From assembly GCF_023145115.1 (NCBI RefSeq), contig NZ_JAGLEJ010000017.1, positions 1 to 63,446 of the forward strand: DNA of 63,446 nucleotides, written 5' to 3'. This DNA comes from Algiphilus sp. GTDB taxonomy: Bacteria > Pseudomonadota > Gammaproteobacteria > Nevskiales > Nevskiaceae. How positions within the stretch are numbered: position 1 is the first letter of the stretch; the number at the start of each line of letters is the position of its first letter. The notes below the pieces were generated by a model. It was not told where the DNA came from. It saw nothing but the letters and a program-made list of their open reading frames with translations, and did no database searches. This document shows positions 44,723 to 53,565 of this stretch, in pieces. Both the position numbers and the translations under genes were made by a program.

Positions 44723-45359
44723 CGCGCGAAGACTGTTGCTGTTCCTGGTTCTGGTGTCGGGCATGCCGCTGCAGGCTGCCGCGGCGCCGAGCGTGCTGGT
44801 GCTCGGCGACTCGCTGTCGGCGGCCTACGGCATTCCGCTGGAGGCGGGCTGGGTGAACCTGCTCCGCGAGCGTATACGCAGCCGCGATCTGCCGCACGAG
44901 GTGGTCAATGCCAGTGTCAGCGGCGAGACCAGCCGCGGCGGCCGCGAGCGGCTTCCGGCGCTGCTCGCCAGTCACGAGCCGACCATCGTGCTCATCGAGC
45001 TGGGCGGCAACGACGGACTGCGCGGCCTGCCGCCGGCGCGCCTGCGGGAGAATCTGGCGGCGATGGCGCGCATGAGTCGCGACGCCGGCGCGACGCCCGT
45101 GCTCTTCGAGATGCGCATTCCCAGCAACTACGGGCCGGCGTACACCGAGGCCTTCACCGCCACCTTCGCTGCCGTGGCGGAGGCGCACGAGGCGCCGCTG
45201 GTGCCGTTCCTGCTTGCCGACTTCGCCGACGACGAGGATGCCTTTCTCGACGATGGCATCCATCCGACGGCCGCTTCCCAGCCGCGGATCCTCGACACCG
45301 TGTGGCCGCATCTGGCGCCCCTGCTCGGTGCATCCAAACCATCCGCAGCACGTAATTAG
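44709..45359 (+). CDS. tesA: periplasmic GDSL esterase / acyl-CoA thioesterase I
   Basis: A 216-residue SGNH hydrolase with a signal peptide (RRLLLFLVLVSGMPLQAAAA). The catalytic blocks are VLVLGDSLSAAYG, ELGGNDGLRGLPP and DDGIHPTAASQ (Ser, Asn and Asp-His). E. coli TesA is a multifunctional thioesterase, protease and lysophospholipase. The start is ATG 44709 or the adjacent ATG 44712. It diverges from ybbA as in E. coli, but here the two genes' 5' ends overlap. Confidence 0.93.
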   Translation: MMGCIARRLLLFLVLVSGMPLQAAAAPSVLVLGDSLSAAYGIPLEAGWVNLLRERIRSRDLPHEVVNASVSGETSRGGRERLPALLASHEPTIVLIELGGNDGLRGLPPARLRENLAAMARMSRDAGATPVLFEMRIPSNYGPAYTEAFTATFAAVAEAHEAPLVPFLLADFADDEDAFLDDGIHPTAASQPRILDTVWPHLAPLLGASKPSAARN

Positions 45360-45383
45360 CTGCGTACTTCCACAAGGGTTGCC

Positions 45384-46661
45384 ATGCGCATTGCTGTCGT
45401 CGGCTCGGGGATCTCCGGCCTCACCGCGGCCTACTGCCTGGGCGGTCACCATGATGTGACCGTCTTCGAGGCACAGGACCGCCTGGGCGGGCACAGCAAT
45501 ACCGTGACCGTCGAGACCGCGCTCGGCCCGCGTGCCATCGACACCGGCTTCATCGTCTGCAATCCGGTCAACTACCCGGGCTTCTTCGGCCTCATGGCCG
45601 AACTTGGCGTGCCGCTGCTGCCCAGCGATATGTCGCTGGGCGTATCGGTGGACCACGGTCGCATCGAATGGGCCGGCGACCACAACGTGCTCAAGGTCTT
45701 CGCACAGCCGCGGCTGGCGCTGTCGCCCGCCCATCTCGGCATGCTGACCGCGGTGCTGCGCTTCAACCGCCACGTCAAGCGCCTGCTGGCCGAGGACGCC
45801 CTGCCCGACATCACCCTCGGCGAATTCCTCGATCGCCACCGCTATCCGCAGACACTGCGCGTGCGCTACATCGCGGCCATGGCCGGTCCGATCTGGAGCA
45901 CGTCGACTCGTGGTGTGATGGCGTTCCCGTTTCCGGCCTTCGCGCGCTTCTTCGAGAGCCACGGACTGCTTAACGTACGCGAACGCCCACAGTGGATGAC
46001 CGTGTCGGGCGGCTCGCAGTACTATGTTCAACGGTTGCGCGAGCGCTGCCGCGCGCGGTTCCTCACCGGCACCGCGGTGCGCGCGCTCTCGCGCGGGGGT
46101 CAGGGGGTTCGCGTGCAGACCGAGCACGACGAAGCGGTCTTCGATGCGGTCGTGTGTGCTGCGCACTCGGACGAGGCGCTGGCCATGCTCGGCGATGCCT
46201 CGCCGGCCGAGCGCGCGATCGTGGGAGCCGTGCCCTTCGCCCGCAACCGGGCGGTGCTCCACAGCGATACCTCCCTGATGCCGCGGCGCCGGCGTGCATG
46301 GTCGAGCTGGAACGCGCTGCTCGACGGCGATGCGCCGAGCGATGTGCCCATCGGCGTCAGCTACTGGATGAATCGGCTGCAGAATCTCGATACGCCCGAT
46401 CCGTTCATCCTGACGCTGAACCCGCCGCGCGAGCCGGCGCGCGACCGCGTCCTGTACGAGACCGAGTACGCGCATCCGCAGTACACCCCCGAGACCATCG
46501 CGGCGCAGAGCCGGCTCGGCGAGATTCAGGGTGCGAACGGCATCTGGTGGGCGGGCGCGTGGACCGGCTACGGTTTCCACGAGGACGGCCTGAAGTCCGG
46601 GCTGGCGGCGGCTGCCGGTATCGATGCGGCCTGTCGTCCGGACTGGGCCGAGGCGGCATGA
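45384..46661 (+). CDS. FAD-dependent amine-oxidase-type oxidoreductase
   Basis: A 425-residue flavoprotein with the Rossmann loop VVGSGISGLTAAYCLGG at residues 5-21 and EAQDRLGGHSNTV near 32, typical of NAD(P)/FAD-binding proteins of the amine oxidase superfamily. The C-terminal GIWWAGAWTGYGFHEDGLKS closes the FAD site. It is the first gene of a coupled trio with a DUF1365 protein and a cyclopropane-fatty-acid synthase, so a fatty-acyl desaturation or oxidation role is plausible (compare furan fatty acid synthesis) but inferred. Confidence 0.88.
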   Translation: MRIAVVGSGISGLTAAYCLGGHHDVTVFEAQDRLGGHSNTVTVETALGPRAIDTGFIVCNPVNYPGFFGLMAELGVPLLPSDMSLGVSVDHGRIEWAGDHNVLKVFAQPRLALSPAHLGMLTAVLRFNRHVKRLLAEDALPDITLGEFLDRHRYPQTLRVRYIAAMAGPIWSTSTRGVMAFPFPAFARFFESHGLLNVRERPQWMTVSGGSQYYVQRLRERCRARFLTGTAVRALSRGGQGVRVQTEHDEAVFDAVVCAAHSDEALAMLGDASPAERAIVGAVPFARNRAVLHSDTSLMPRRRRAWSSWNALLDGDAPSDVPIGVSYWMNRLQNLDTPDPFILTLNPPREPARDRVLYETEYAHPQYTPETIAAQSRLGEIQGANGIWWAGAWTGYGFHEDGLKSGLAAAAGIDAACRPDWAEAA

Positions 46662-47440
46662 CGCCCGGGCGCACCGGTTCGCGTGAGGACGCGGTGCTGT
46701 ACCGGGCCCGCGTCATGCACCGGCGTCGCGTGGCGCCGCTCTATCGCTTCGTCTACCGCGTGTTCTACCTGCTGGTGGACATCGATCGGCTGGCGGAGAC
46801 GGCGCGGCGGCATCGCCTGTTCTCGTACAACCGCTTCAACGTGCTGAGCTTTCACGACCGCGATCACGGTGTCGCACCGGGCGGGCTGCGCGCGTGGGTG
46901 GACCGCACGCTGGCCGCGCGCGGCATCCGGCTCGGCGGCGGGCGCGTGCGCGTGCTCTGCATGCCGCGGGTGCTGGGTCACGTGTTCAATCCGATCAGCC
47001 TGTTCTACTGCGAGGACGCCGGTGGCGCGCTGCGGGCCGTGATCGCCGAGGTGCGCAACACCTTCGGCGAGCGGCACTGCTATGTGCTCGAGGCCGGCGG
47101 CGACGCCCTGGAATGGGAGCAGCCGCTGGGGGCGCGCAAGCGTTTCCACGTCTCGCCCTTCATGGCCCTGGAGGGCGGCTACCGCTTCCGCCTGCGGGAA
47201 CCGGGCGAGCGCCTGCGCGTCGCCATCGCGGCGCGCAATGACGACGGCCCGCTGATGGACGCCGTGCTCGCCGGTGAGCGTCGCGCCTTCGACAGTCGCC
47301 GCGTGCTGATGACCGTGGTCGCCATGCCGCTGATGACCCTCAAGGTGGTCGCCGCCATTCACTGGCAGGCGCTGAAGATCTGGCTGCGCGGCGCCGCCTT
47401 TCATCGCAAACCCGAGCCACCGGTACAGGAGACCAGTTGA
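46658..47440 (+). CDS. DUF1365 family protein
   Basis: A 260-residue protein with the family's N-terminal pattern LYRARVMHRRRVAPLYRFVYRV and CMPRVLGHVFNPISLFYCED near 112, plus RNTFGERHCYVL and KRFHVSPFMALEGGYRFR. The biochemical function is unknown. It is translationally coupled on both sides: ATGA with the oxidoreductase and a TGATG junction with cfa. This gene order recurs in proteobacteria and points to lipid modification. Confidence 0.87.
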   Translation: MTPGRTGSREDAVLYRARVMHRRRVAPLYRFVYRVFYLLVDIDRLAETARRHRLFSYNRFNVLSFHDRDHGVAPGGLRAWVDRTLAARGIRLGGGRVRVLCMPRVLGHVFNPISLFYCEDAGGALRAVIAEVRNTFGERHCYVLEAGGDALEWEQPLGARKRFHVSPFMALEGGYRFRLREPGERLRVAIAARNDDGPLMDAVLAGERRAFDSRRVLMTVVAMPLMTLKVVAAIHWQALKIWLRGAAFHRKPEPPVQETS

Positions 47441-48705
47441 TGGCCCGATACGAACCCCGTCGAGAATCGCCCGGACAGGAGCCGCTCATGCGCATCCTGA
47501 CTGAGCCCATGCACGAGGGATCGGGCAAGGCACCCAAGCTGGGTGCCGGCCTGCGTCTGCTGGTGTACATGCTGCGCGGCCTGCGCGTGGGCAGCCTCGA
47601 TCTGCGCCTGCCCGACGGCAGCGTGCGCCGCTTCGAGGGTGCCGAGCCGGGGCCGCACGGCGTGCTGCACGTGCACCGCGCCGAGATCATCCGGCACGTG
47701 CTGCGCGGCGGCGAGGTCGGCTTCGGCGAGGCCTACATGGCGGGCTGCTGGGATTCGCCCGATCTCACGGCGCTGCTCTGCGTGCTCTACCGGAACCAGG
47801 GCCACTACCGCGGCCCCTACGAGAAGAACGCGCTCGGGCGGGCGCTGGGCTTCGTCCAGCATCGCCTGCGGTTGAGCAAGGCACGGGCGCGCGACAACAT
47901 CGCCCACCACTACGACCTGGGCAACGCCTTCTACAAGCAGTGGCTCGACGGCACCATGGCCTATTCGAGCGCGGTCTTCGCGGACGAGAACCAGACCCTG
48001 CGCGACGCCCAGATCAACAAGTTCCGGCTGCTGGCCGAGCGTCTCGATCTGCAGCCCGGGCACCACATGCTGGAGATCGGCTCGGGCTGGGGCGGTTTCG
48101 CGATCTGGTGCGCGCAGCAGTACGGATGCCGCGTCACCGGCCTGACGCTGTCCAGCGAGCAGCTGGCCGAATCGCGCGCCCGTGCCGAGGCGGCCGGCGT
48201 GGCGGACCGTGTCCGGTTCCATCTGCAGGACTACCGGGATCACGCCGGCCGCTACGATCGCATCGCCAGCATCGAGATGTACGAGGCCGTCGGCGAGCGT
48301 CACTGGCGCGGCTACATGCGCGCCATTCACGACGCGCTGCGCCCGGGCGGGCTTGCCGCCATCCAGGGCATCACCATCGACGCCGCGATCTTCGACAGCT
48401 ATCGCCGCAAGCGCGACTTCATCCAGAAGTACATCTTCCCGGGCGGCATGCTGTGCGCGCCGGCGCACTTCGAGTCGCTGGCGGCCGAGGCCGGCATGAC
48501 CCCGGAGGACGCGCGCTTCTACGGCCACGACTACGCGCGGACGCTGGCGGTGTGGCACCGCAACGTGCTGGCGCGGCGCGACAGCATCACCGCCACCTTC
48601 GACGAGCGCTTCCTGCGCATGTGGCGCTACTACCTCGCCTACTGCGAGTGCGGCTTCCTCACCGGCTCCATCGACCTCATGCAGATCACGCTGCGCCGGT
48701 CCTAG
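47440..48705 (+). CDS. cfa: cyclopropane-fatty-acyl-phospholipid synthase
   Basis: SAM-dependent enzyme acting on unsaturated acyl chains of membrane phospholipids. The 421 residues contain IAHHYDLGNAFYKQWLDGTM near 153, the SAM loop LEIGSGWGGFAIWCAQQYG near 210, EMYEAVGERHW near 280, and QKYIFPGGMLCAP near 330. Because it sits with a flavoprotein and DUF1365, it could instead methylate acyl chains, as in furan fatty acid pathways. The start ATG at 47440 shares a base with the DUF1365 stop. Confidence 0.93.
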   Translation: MARYEPRRESPGQEPLMRILTEPMHEGSGKAPKLGAGLRLLVYMLRGLRVGSLDLRLPDGSVRRFEGAEPGPHGVLHVHRAEIIRHVLRGGEVGFGEAYMAGCWDSPDLTALLCVLYRNQGHYRGPYEKNALGRALGFVQHRLRLSKARARDNIAHHYDLGNAFYKQWLDGTMAYSSAVFADENQTLRDAQINKFRLLAERLDLQPGHHMLEIGSGWGGFAIWCAQQYGCRVTGLTLSSEQLAESRARAEAAGVADRVRFHLQDYRDHAGRYDRIASIEMYEAVGERHWRGYMRAIHDALRPGGLAAIQGITIDAAIFDSYRRKRDFIQKYIFPGGMLCAPAHFESLAAEAGMTPEDARFYGHDYARTLAVWHRNVLARRDSITATFDERFLRMWRYYLAYCECGFLTGSIDLMQITLRRS

Positions 48706-48785
48706 CCGGGACGGCATGTCTCGGTGGTCCGGAGAAGCGGCGAACCGCAGATTGCGCAGATGGGCGCAGATTCAGAAGGGCGGTT

Positions 48786-48892
48786 GAACCACAGATTGCA
48801 CGGATTCACACAGATTCCTTTGGTTCGGGTGTGCGCTGACTTTGTCAGGGCCACCAGTGAACAATCCCCGGAATCCGTGCAATCTGTGGTTC
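48786..48892. repeat. 22-bp perfect inverted repeat element with CACAGATT motifs
   Basis: The arms (48786-48807 and 48871-48892) are perfect 22-base reverse complements; each carries ACCACAGATTGCACGGATT or its complement. Just left, 48741-48771 holds diverged repeats of the same unit (CGCAGATTGCGCAGATGGGC, CGCAGATT). The arms enclose 63 bases with no gene. This motif style is a recurrent intergenic element in several proteobacteria; whether it is mobile or a folded RNA is unknown. A fragment of the same style is at 19752-19770. Confidence 0.75.
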
Positions 48893-48942
48893 CGTCGCTT
48901 TACCCGGCAATGACCTCGCGCAGCAACGGCTCACCGAGCCCG

Positions 48943-49578
48943 CTACGCGACGTCGCGCGGGCTGGCGTCGCCGGGCTCGTCTCGGTCGAGCAGCGCCGCC
49001 ACGCGCTCGCGGTCGATGCGCTTCATGGGCTGGCCGTCGGTCGGTGACAGCGGCACCTGCCGGCGGCCGAGCTCGGCGAAGATGGCGATGTCGACGCCGA
49101 CATCGCCGGCCTGGAAGCTGAGCATGGGAATGTCGCGCGTGCGACCGTCGGCGAATCGGTAGCGCCGTTCCCCGGTGCGGAACTCGATGCCGCGCTCCAG
49201 GAAGAACATGTCCAGCGACTCGGCGGAGTCGGTGAAGCAGTGCAGCTGCAGCCGGTGCCCGTCGTGCGCCGCGCCGGTGGCGGCGGCGCCCACCATGCGG
49301 GGACTGAAGTCGGCGAGCAGGTCCATGGCTTCCAGCGCGGTGCGACGCAGCTTGCGCAGGTGACGATCGTAGGCGTCGCCGCCGAAGAGCTGCTGGTACT
49401 CCAGTACCGCGGCCTGGATGTCGGCGTTGGCCGGCATCGCCGTGTGGAGGCTGAGGCCGAGCCGGCGCGAAGCCTTCTGCTTCGCCAGCCGATAGTCCGT
49501 CAGACGCTCTTCGCAGATGATGCGCGCCGCTTCCCGCACCAGATCGTGCCCCGCGAGGCTCGCCGATCGCTTGCCCAT
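48943..49578 (-). CDS. conserved hypothetical protein
   Basis: A 211-residue soluble protein that I do not assign. Visible features are a basic N-terminus (EERLTDYRLAKQKASRRLGL near 25), ANADIQAAVLEYQQLFGGD near 52, LRRTALEAMDLLADFSPRMVG near 80, and a C-terminal half with LHCFTDSAESLDMFFLERGI. It resembles a short proteobacterial family sometimes mislabelled UDP-N-acetylmuramate-alanine ligase. The ATG at 49578 has GGAGG 9 bases upstream; a GTG at 49587 is too close to it. It lies 84 bases after ponA on the same strand. Confidence 0.7.
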   Translation of the reverse strand: MGKRSASLAGHDLVREAARIICEERLTDYRLAKQKASRRLGLSLHTAMPANADIQAAVLEYQQLFGGDAYDRHLRKLRRTALEAMDLLADFSPRMVGAAATGAAHDGHRLQLHCFTDSAESLDMFFLERGIEFRTGERRYRFADGRTRDIPMLSFQAGDVGVDIAIFAELGRRQVPLSPTDGQPMKRIDRERVAALLDRDEPGDASPRDVA

Positions 49579-49662
49579 CGTTTCCACCCTCCGGATGCCG
49601 ATGTACGTTAAAGAGCGCTGGCGGGACCGTCAACGCGCCGCGATGCGGTGTCCGGCTGCCGG

Positions 49663-52290
49663 TCAGTAGAGCGCGTCGAGCGCCGATCCACCCTCCCCGC
49701 CGTTCTGCTCGCTGGTCATTTCGGGGACCAGCTCCTCGGGCAGCGTCTCGAACACCACCGAGGTCGCCTCCGGATGCGCCAGCAGCCCGCTGTCGGGGTC
49801 GATGCGCACGTCGACCATGCCTTCCGGCCGCGGCGGGATGGCCTGCTCGCGACCGTCGAGCGCCACGCGCATGAAGTCGATCCAGATGGGCAGCGCGGCG
49901 CGTGCGCCGCCCTCGCCGCGGCCCAGTCGGCGCGGCTGGTCATGGCCGACCCATACCGCTGCCGCGAGCTCGCGCTGGAAGCCGACGAACCAGGCGTCGG
50001 CCTCGTCGTTGGTCGTGCCGGTCTTGCCGGCGAGGTCGTTGCGGCCGAGCTCGGTCGCGCGCGCTCCGGTGCCGCGGCGCACGACGTCGCGCATCAGGTC
50101 GGCGGCCTCCCACGCGACCCGGTCGTTCACCGTTCGCGGGATGCACTGCGCGATGGCGTCGGTGGGAACGGGCTCGAGGGTCGGCTCCGGCTCCGGGGCG
50201 GGCTCGGGCTCCCCGAGCGGGAAGTCCGCCCCGGCCAGCGCCTCGGCGGCCTCGGCCTCGGCTTCCTCGCGGGCGCGGATGGCGAAGGTCGCGGGAACCG
50301 GGTTGTCGCACAGCGGAAGCGGACGCCTGGCCGCCGCGTCCTCGGGAGCCATCTCGTCGGGCGCGGCGACACCCGCCGCCGCCGCGATCGCCGCGATCTC
50401 CTCCGGGAGAGTCCTGGGCGCGTCCGGTTCGGCGTTGAGATGCTCGATGTCGGCGATGTGGTACGGCTCCACGAGGTGACCGCCGTTGGCGAACACCGCG
50501 AAGGCGCGCGCCATTTCGAGCGGCGTGAACACCGGGCTGCCCAGCGCCAGCGACAGGTTGTCGGGCACGCGCTCCAGCGGCAGGCCGAAGCGCGGCAGGT
50601 AGTCGCGCGCGGTTTCCACGCCGATGGCGCGCAGCAGCTTGATGGACACGATGTTGCGCGAGTGCACCAGCGCCTCGCGCAGCCGGGTCGGCCCGTAGAA
50701 GCGGCCGGTGTAGTTGCGCGGCCGCCACTTGTCCTCGAGGGCGTAATCCTCCATGACGATGGGTGCGTCGATGATGATCGAGGCCGGCGTGTACCCCTGA
50801 TCGAAGGCCGCGGCATAGATGATCGGCTTGATCGCGCTCCCGGGCTGACGCTCGGCCTGGGTGGCGCGGTTGAAGCGGCCGGCGAAGAAGTCGTAGCCGC
50901 CCACCAGCGCAGTGATGGCGCCGCTGCGCGGATCGAGTGCCACCAGCGCGGCCTGGGCGATGGGCTCGGCGGCCAGACGCCAGTCGGGCGGGTTCCGCGC
51001 GGCGTCATCCCCGGTCAGCGCGATGCCGTCGGCCTCGGCTGCGGCGTCACGGCTGCGGTCGATGATGTGGACCACGCTGCCGCGCGGCAGCCGCTGATCA
51101 CCGAGCCTGGCCCAGGCGTAGTCGTCCGGCGCCAGCGTCACCCGGCCGTGCTCGGTGGTGACCAGGTGCATGCCGTCGGCGTCGTGCGCGAGCACCAGCG
51201 CGCGCGTCAGGTCGGGATAGTCGTCGAAGGTTTCGATGGCGGCGACCACCGCCTCGGGCAGCGGGGTCTCGTCGAGCGCATCGCGCAGCGCCGCATCGAT
51301 CATCGGGCGATCGCTCGCGTAGCCCTGCCGAGCGCTGTGCGCGCGCAGATGCTCGCGCACCGAGGCGACGGCGGCGCGCTGCTGGCGGCTGTCGATGGTG
51401 GTGGTCACGGTATAGCCGTCGGTGTAGACCGCATCGCCGTGGCGGGCGACCATCTCCTGGCGCACCATCTCGGCGACGTAGTGCGCGTCGATGTCGACCG
51501 CGACCTTCTCCGGCGTCACGACGACGGGGGCGGCGCGTGCCGTCTCGTACTGCTCCGGCGTGATGAAGTCGAGGGCGCGCATGCGATCGAGAACGTAGTT
51601 CCGGCGTTCGAGCGCGCGCTCGGGATCGTTGACCGGATTGTCGCGCGAGGGCGCCTTGGGCAGCCCCGCCAGCACCGCCATCTGCGACACGCTCAGCTCG
51701 TCCACCGGCACGTCGAAGTAGACGCGCGCGGCGGCGCCCACGCCGTAGGCGCGCTCGCCGAGATAGATCTTGTTGAGGTAGCTCTCCATGATCTGCTGCT
51801 TGGAGAGCACTTCCTCCATGCGCAGCGCCAGGAAGATCTCGCGGATCTTGCGATCGTAGGTGCGCTCGCGCGTCAGGAAGTAGTTGCGCGCCAGCTGCAT
51901 GGTGATGGTGCTGCCACCCTGGCTGCGCTCGCCGGTGCGCACCAGATTGACGGCCGCGCGCAGCAGACCGCGCCAGTCGACGCCGGGATGCGCGAAGAAG
52001 CGCGCGTCCTCGGCGGCGATGAAGGCCTGGACCAGCGTTTCCGGCAGCTCCGCATAATCCAGCGGATCGCGCCGCTCGGCGCCGAACTCGCCTATGAGCT
52101 TGCCGTCCCGGGTCAGGATGCGGAGCGGCACCTGCAGCGGCAGCTCGCGCACCGCCTCCACCGGCGGGAGCTCGGCTTCGTAGATGTGCCGCGCGATGAA
52201 GAAGCCGCCGGCGGCGAGGGTCGCGCCCAGGCCGGCGAGCACAAGCACCACGATCCCGAGGCGAAGGGCTATGCGAGCGGAGAGAGACAT
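49663..52290 (-). CDS. mrcA: bifunctional penicillin-binding protein 1A
   Basis: Polymerises and crosslinks peptidoglycan. The 875 residues hold one N-terminal membrane anchor, a glycosyltransferase domain (AEDARFFAHPGVDWRG near 95, GGSTITMQLARNYF near 125), and the transpeptidase domain with GSAIKPI near 482, SRN near 548 and KTGTT near 755. Between about residues 610 and 727 is an Ala/Glu/Pro-rich stretch (GEPEPAPEPEPTLEPVP) longer than in typical relatives. It is divergent from pilM, as in many gammaproteobacteria. Confidence 0.95.
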   Translation of the reverse strand: MSLSARIALRLGIVVLVLAGLGATLAAGGFFIARHIYEAELPPVEAVRELPLQVPLRILTRDGKLIGEFGAERRDPLDYAELPETLVQAFIAAEDARFFAHPGVDWRGLLRAAVNLVRTGERSQGGSTITMQLARNYFLTRERTYDRKIREIFLALRMEEVLSKQQIMESYLNKIYLGERAYGVGAAARVYFDVPVDELSVSQMAVLAGLPKAPSRDNPVNDPERALERRNYVLDRMRALDFITPEQYETARAAPVVVTPEKVAVDIDAHYVAEMVRQEMVARHGDAVYTDGYTVTTTIDSRQQRAAVASVREHLRAHSARQGYASDRPMIDAALRDALDETPLPEAVVAAIETFDDYPDLTRALVLAHDADGMHLVTTEHGRVTLAPDDYAWARLGDQRLPRGSVVHIIDRSRDAAAEADGIALTGDDAARNPPDWRLAAEPIAQAALVALDPRSGAITALVGGYDFFAGRFNRATQAERQPGSAIKPIIYAAAFDQGYTPASIIIDAPIVMEDYALEDKWRPRNYTGRFYGPTRLREALVHSRNIVSIKLLRAIGVETARDYLPRFGLPLERVPDNLSLALGSPVFTPLEMARAFAVFANGGHLVEPYHIADIEHLNAEPDAPRTLPEEIAAIAAAAGVAAPDEMAPEDAAARRPLPLCDNPVPATFAIRAREEAEAEAAEALAGADFPLGEPEPAPEPEPTLEPVPTDAIAQCIPRTVNDRVAWEAADLMRDVVRRGTGARATELGRNDLAGKTGTTNDEADAWFVGFQRELAAAVWVGHDQPRRLGRGEGGARAALPIWIDFMRVALDGREQAIPPRPEGMVDVRIDPDSGLLAHPEATSVVFETLPEELVPEMTSEQNGGEGGSALDALY

Positions 52291-52391
52291 GCAGGCGGCA
52301 AGGGCGGGGCGCGGTTCCGGGCGGGGGGCGGCGCGGTTGCAGGGGCAGTTATCGCGCTTATATTTCAGAGGCTTGGACGCAACATCTATTG

Positions 52392-52419
52392 TTGCATCCG
52401 AGGAACACCGCGTTATATT
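52392..52419 (+). promoter_or_regulatory. candidate promoter for pilMNOPQ
   Basis: TTGCAT (52392-52397), a 16-base spacer and TATATT (52414-52419), 65 bases before the pilM ATG. It adjoins an inverted repeat, GCAACA-TCTAT-TGTTGC (52379-52395), that overlaps the -35 and could be an operator. The spacer is shared with divergent ponA. Confidence 0.5.
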
Positions 52420-52483
52420 AGCGGACCAGGGCTGACGTGGTCGGGGGAGGATGCCACGCAGTCGCCAGTAATTCGGGGCTTTC

Positions 52484-53563
52484 ATGGGATTGATGTCGAC
52501 GCTGTTTCAGCGCAAGAGCCGGCCGCTGGTGGGCGTGGACATCAGTGGTTCCGCGATCAAGCTCGTGGAACTCACCGGCAGCGACGAGAACCCGGAGGTG
52601 GTCGCCTTCGCCGTCGAGCCGCTTCCCGAGGGCGCCATCGTCGACCGGCAGGTCAACGATGCCGACATCCTCGCCAACGCCCTGCGCCGGACGCTGCAGC
52701 GCGCCGGCACGCGCACCCAGCGCGCCGCGCTGGCAGTGCCGGGTGCCTCGGTCATCTCCAAGGTCATCCCCATGCCCGCCACGCTGAGCGAGTCGGACAT
52801 GGAGGAGCAGATCCAGGTCGAGGCCGATCAGTACATTCCCTATCCGATCAGCGAGGTCAGTCTCGACTTCGAAGTCATCGGGTCGTCGGCCACGGACCCC
52901 GACGCCGTCGACGTGTTGCTGGCCGCGTGCCGCCGCGAGCACGTCGAGGCGCTGACCCAGGTGCTCGAGCTTGCCGGCATCGAGCCCGCCGTCATCGACG
53001 CCGAGCCCTTCGCCCTGGAGAACGCCTGCGACTATCTGCGCCGCCAGATGGCGGCCGACGCGCACACCGTCGCGGTGGTCGACATCGGCAACAGCACCAC
53101 CCACGTCAACGTGCTGCATGACGGCGACAGCGTGTTCTCGCGCGAGCACACCATCGGCGGGCGCGTGCTCACCGAGGAGATCGCGCGTGCCTACGGCATG
53201 GAGCCGGGCGAGGCCGCGCAGAAGAAGAAGGAGAACGATCTCCCGGACGATTATCGCGACACCATCCTGCTGCCCTTCTTCGACGAGATCGCGCAGCAGA
53301 TCGATCGCAGCTTCCAGATGTTCTTTGCCTCCGCCCGTGTCAGCCAGCAGATCGATCAGCTGCTGATCGCCGGCGGGTCGGCCTATCTCGACGGCATCGT
53401 CGAGCACATCGGCGGGCGGCTCCAGATCGCGGCCGAACGCGCGCGACCGCTGTCCAACCTGCGCGTGGCGCGCGGCGCGCGCTCGGCGAATCTCGAGCGC
53501 AACGAGGCGGCGCTGCTGCTGGCGCTCGGGCTGGCTTCCCGGACCTTCGACAGGGCGCGCTAG
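52484..53563 (+). CDS. pilM: type IV pilus assembly protein PilM
   Basis: A 359-residue actin-like cytoplasmic protein that binds the PilN N-terminus and anchors the pilus alignment complex. VGVDISGSAIKLVEL near 17, QVEADQYIPYPISEV near 110 and VVDIGNSTTHVNVL near 198 are the nucleotide-binding actin-fold loops. It is the first gene of pilMNOPQ, 2 bases before pilN. Confidence 0.95.
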   Translation: MGLMSTLFQRKSRPLVGVDISGSAIKLVELTGSDENPEVVAFAVEPLPEGAIVDRQVNDADILANALRRTLQRAGTRTQRAALAVPGASVISKVIPMPATLSESDMEEQIQVEADQYIPYPISEVSLDFEVIGSSATDPDAVDVLLAACRREHVEALTQVLELAGIEPAVIDAEPFALENACDYLRRQMAADAHTVAVVDIGNSTTHVNVLHDGDSVFSREHTIGGRVLTEEIARAYGMEPGEAAQKKKENDLPDDYRDTILLPFFDEIAQQIDRSFQMFFASARVSQQIDQLLIAGGSAYLDGIVEHIGGRLQIAAERARPLSNLRVARGARSANLERNEAALLLALGLASRTFDRAR

Positions 53564-53565
53564 CC

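Noticed and set aside
49648..53121. Open frame of over 1,100 codons opposite ponA and running into pilM
   Set aside because: A mirror of third-position GC in ponA; the peptide is His/Arg/Gly/Val-rich without motifs.
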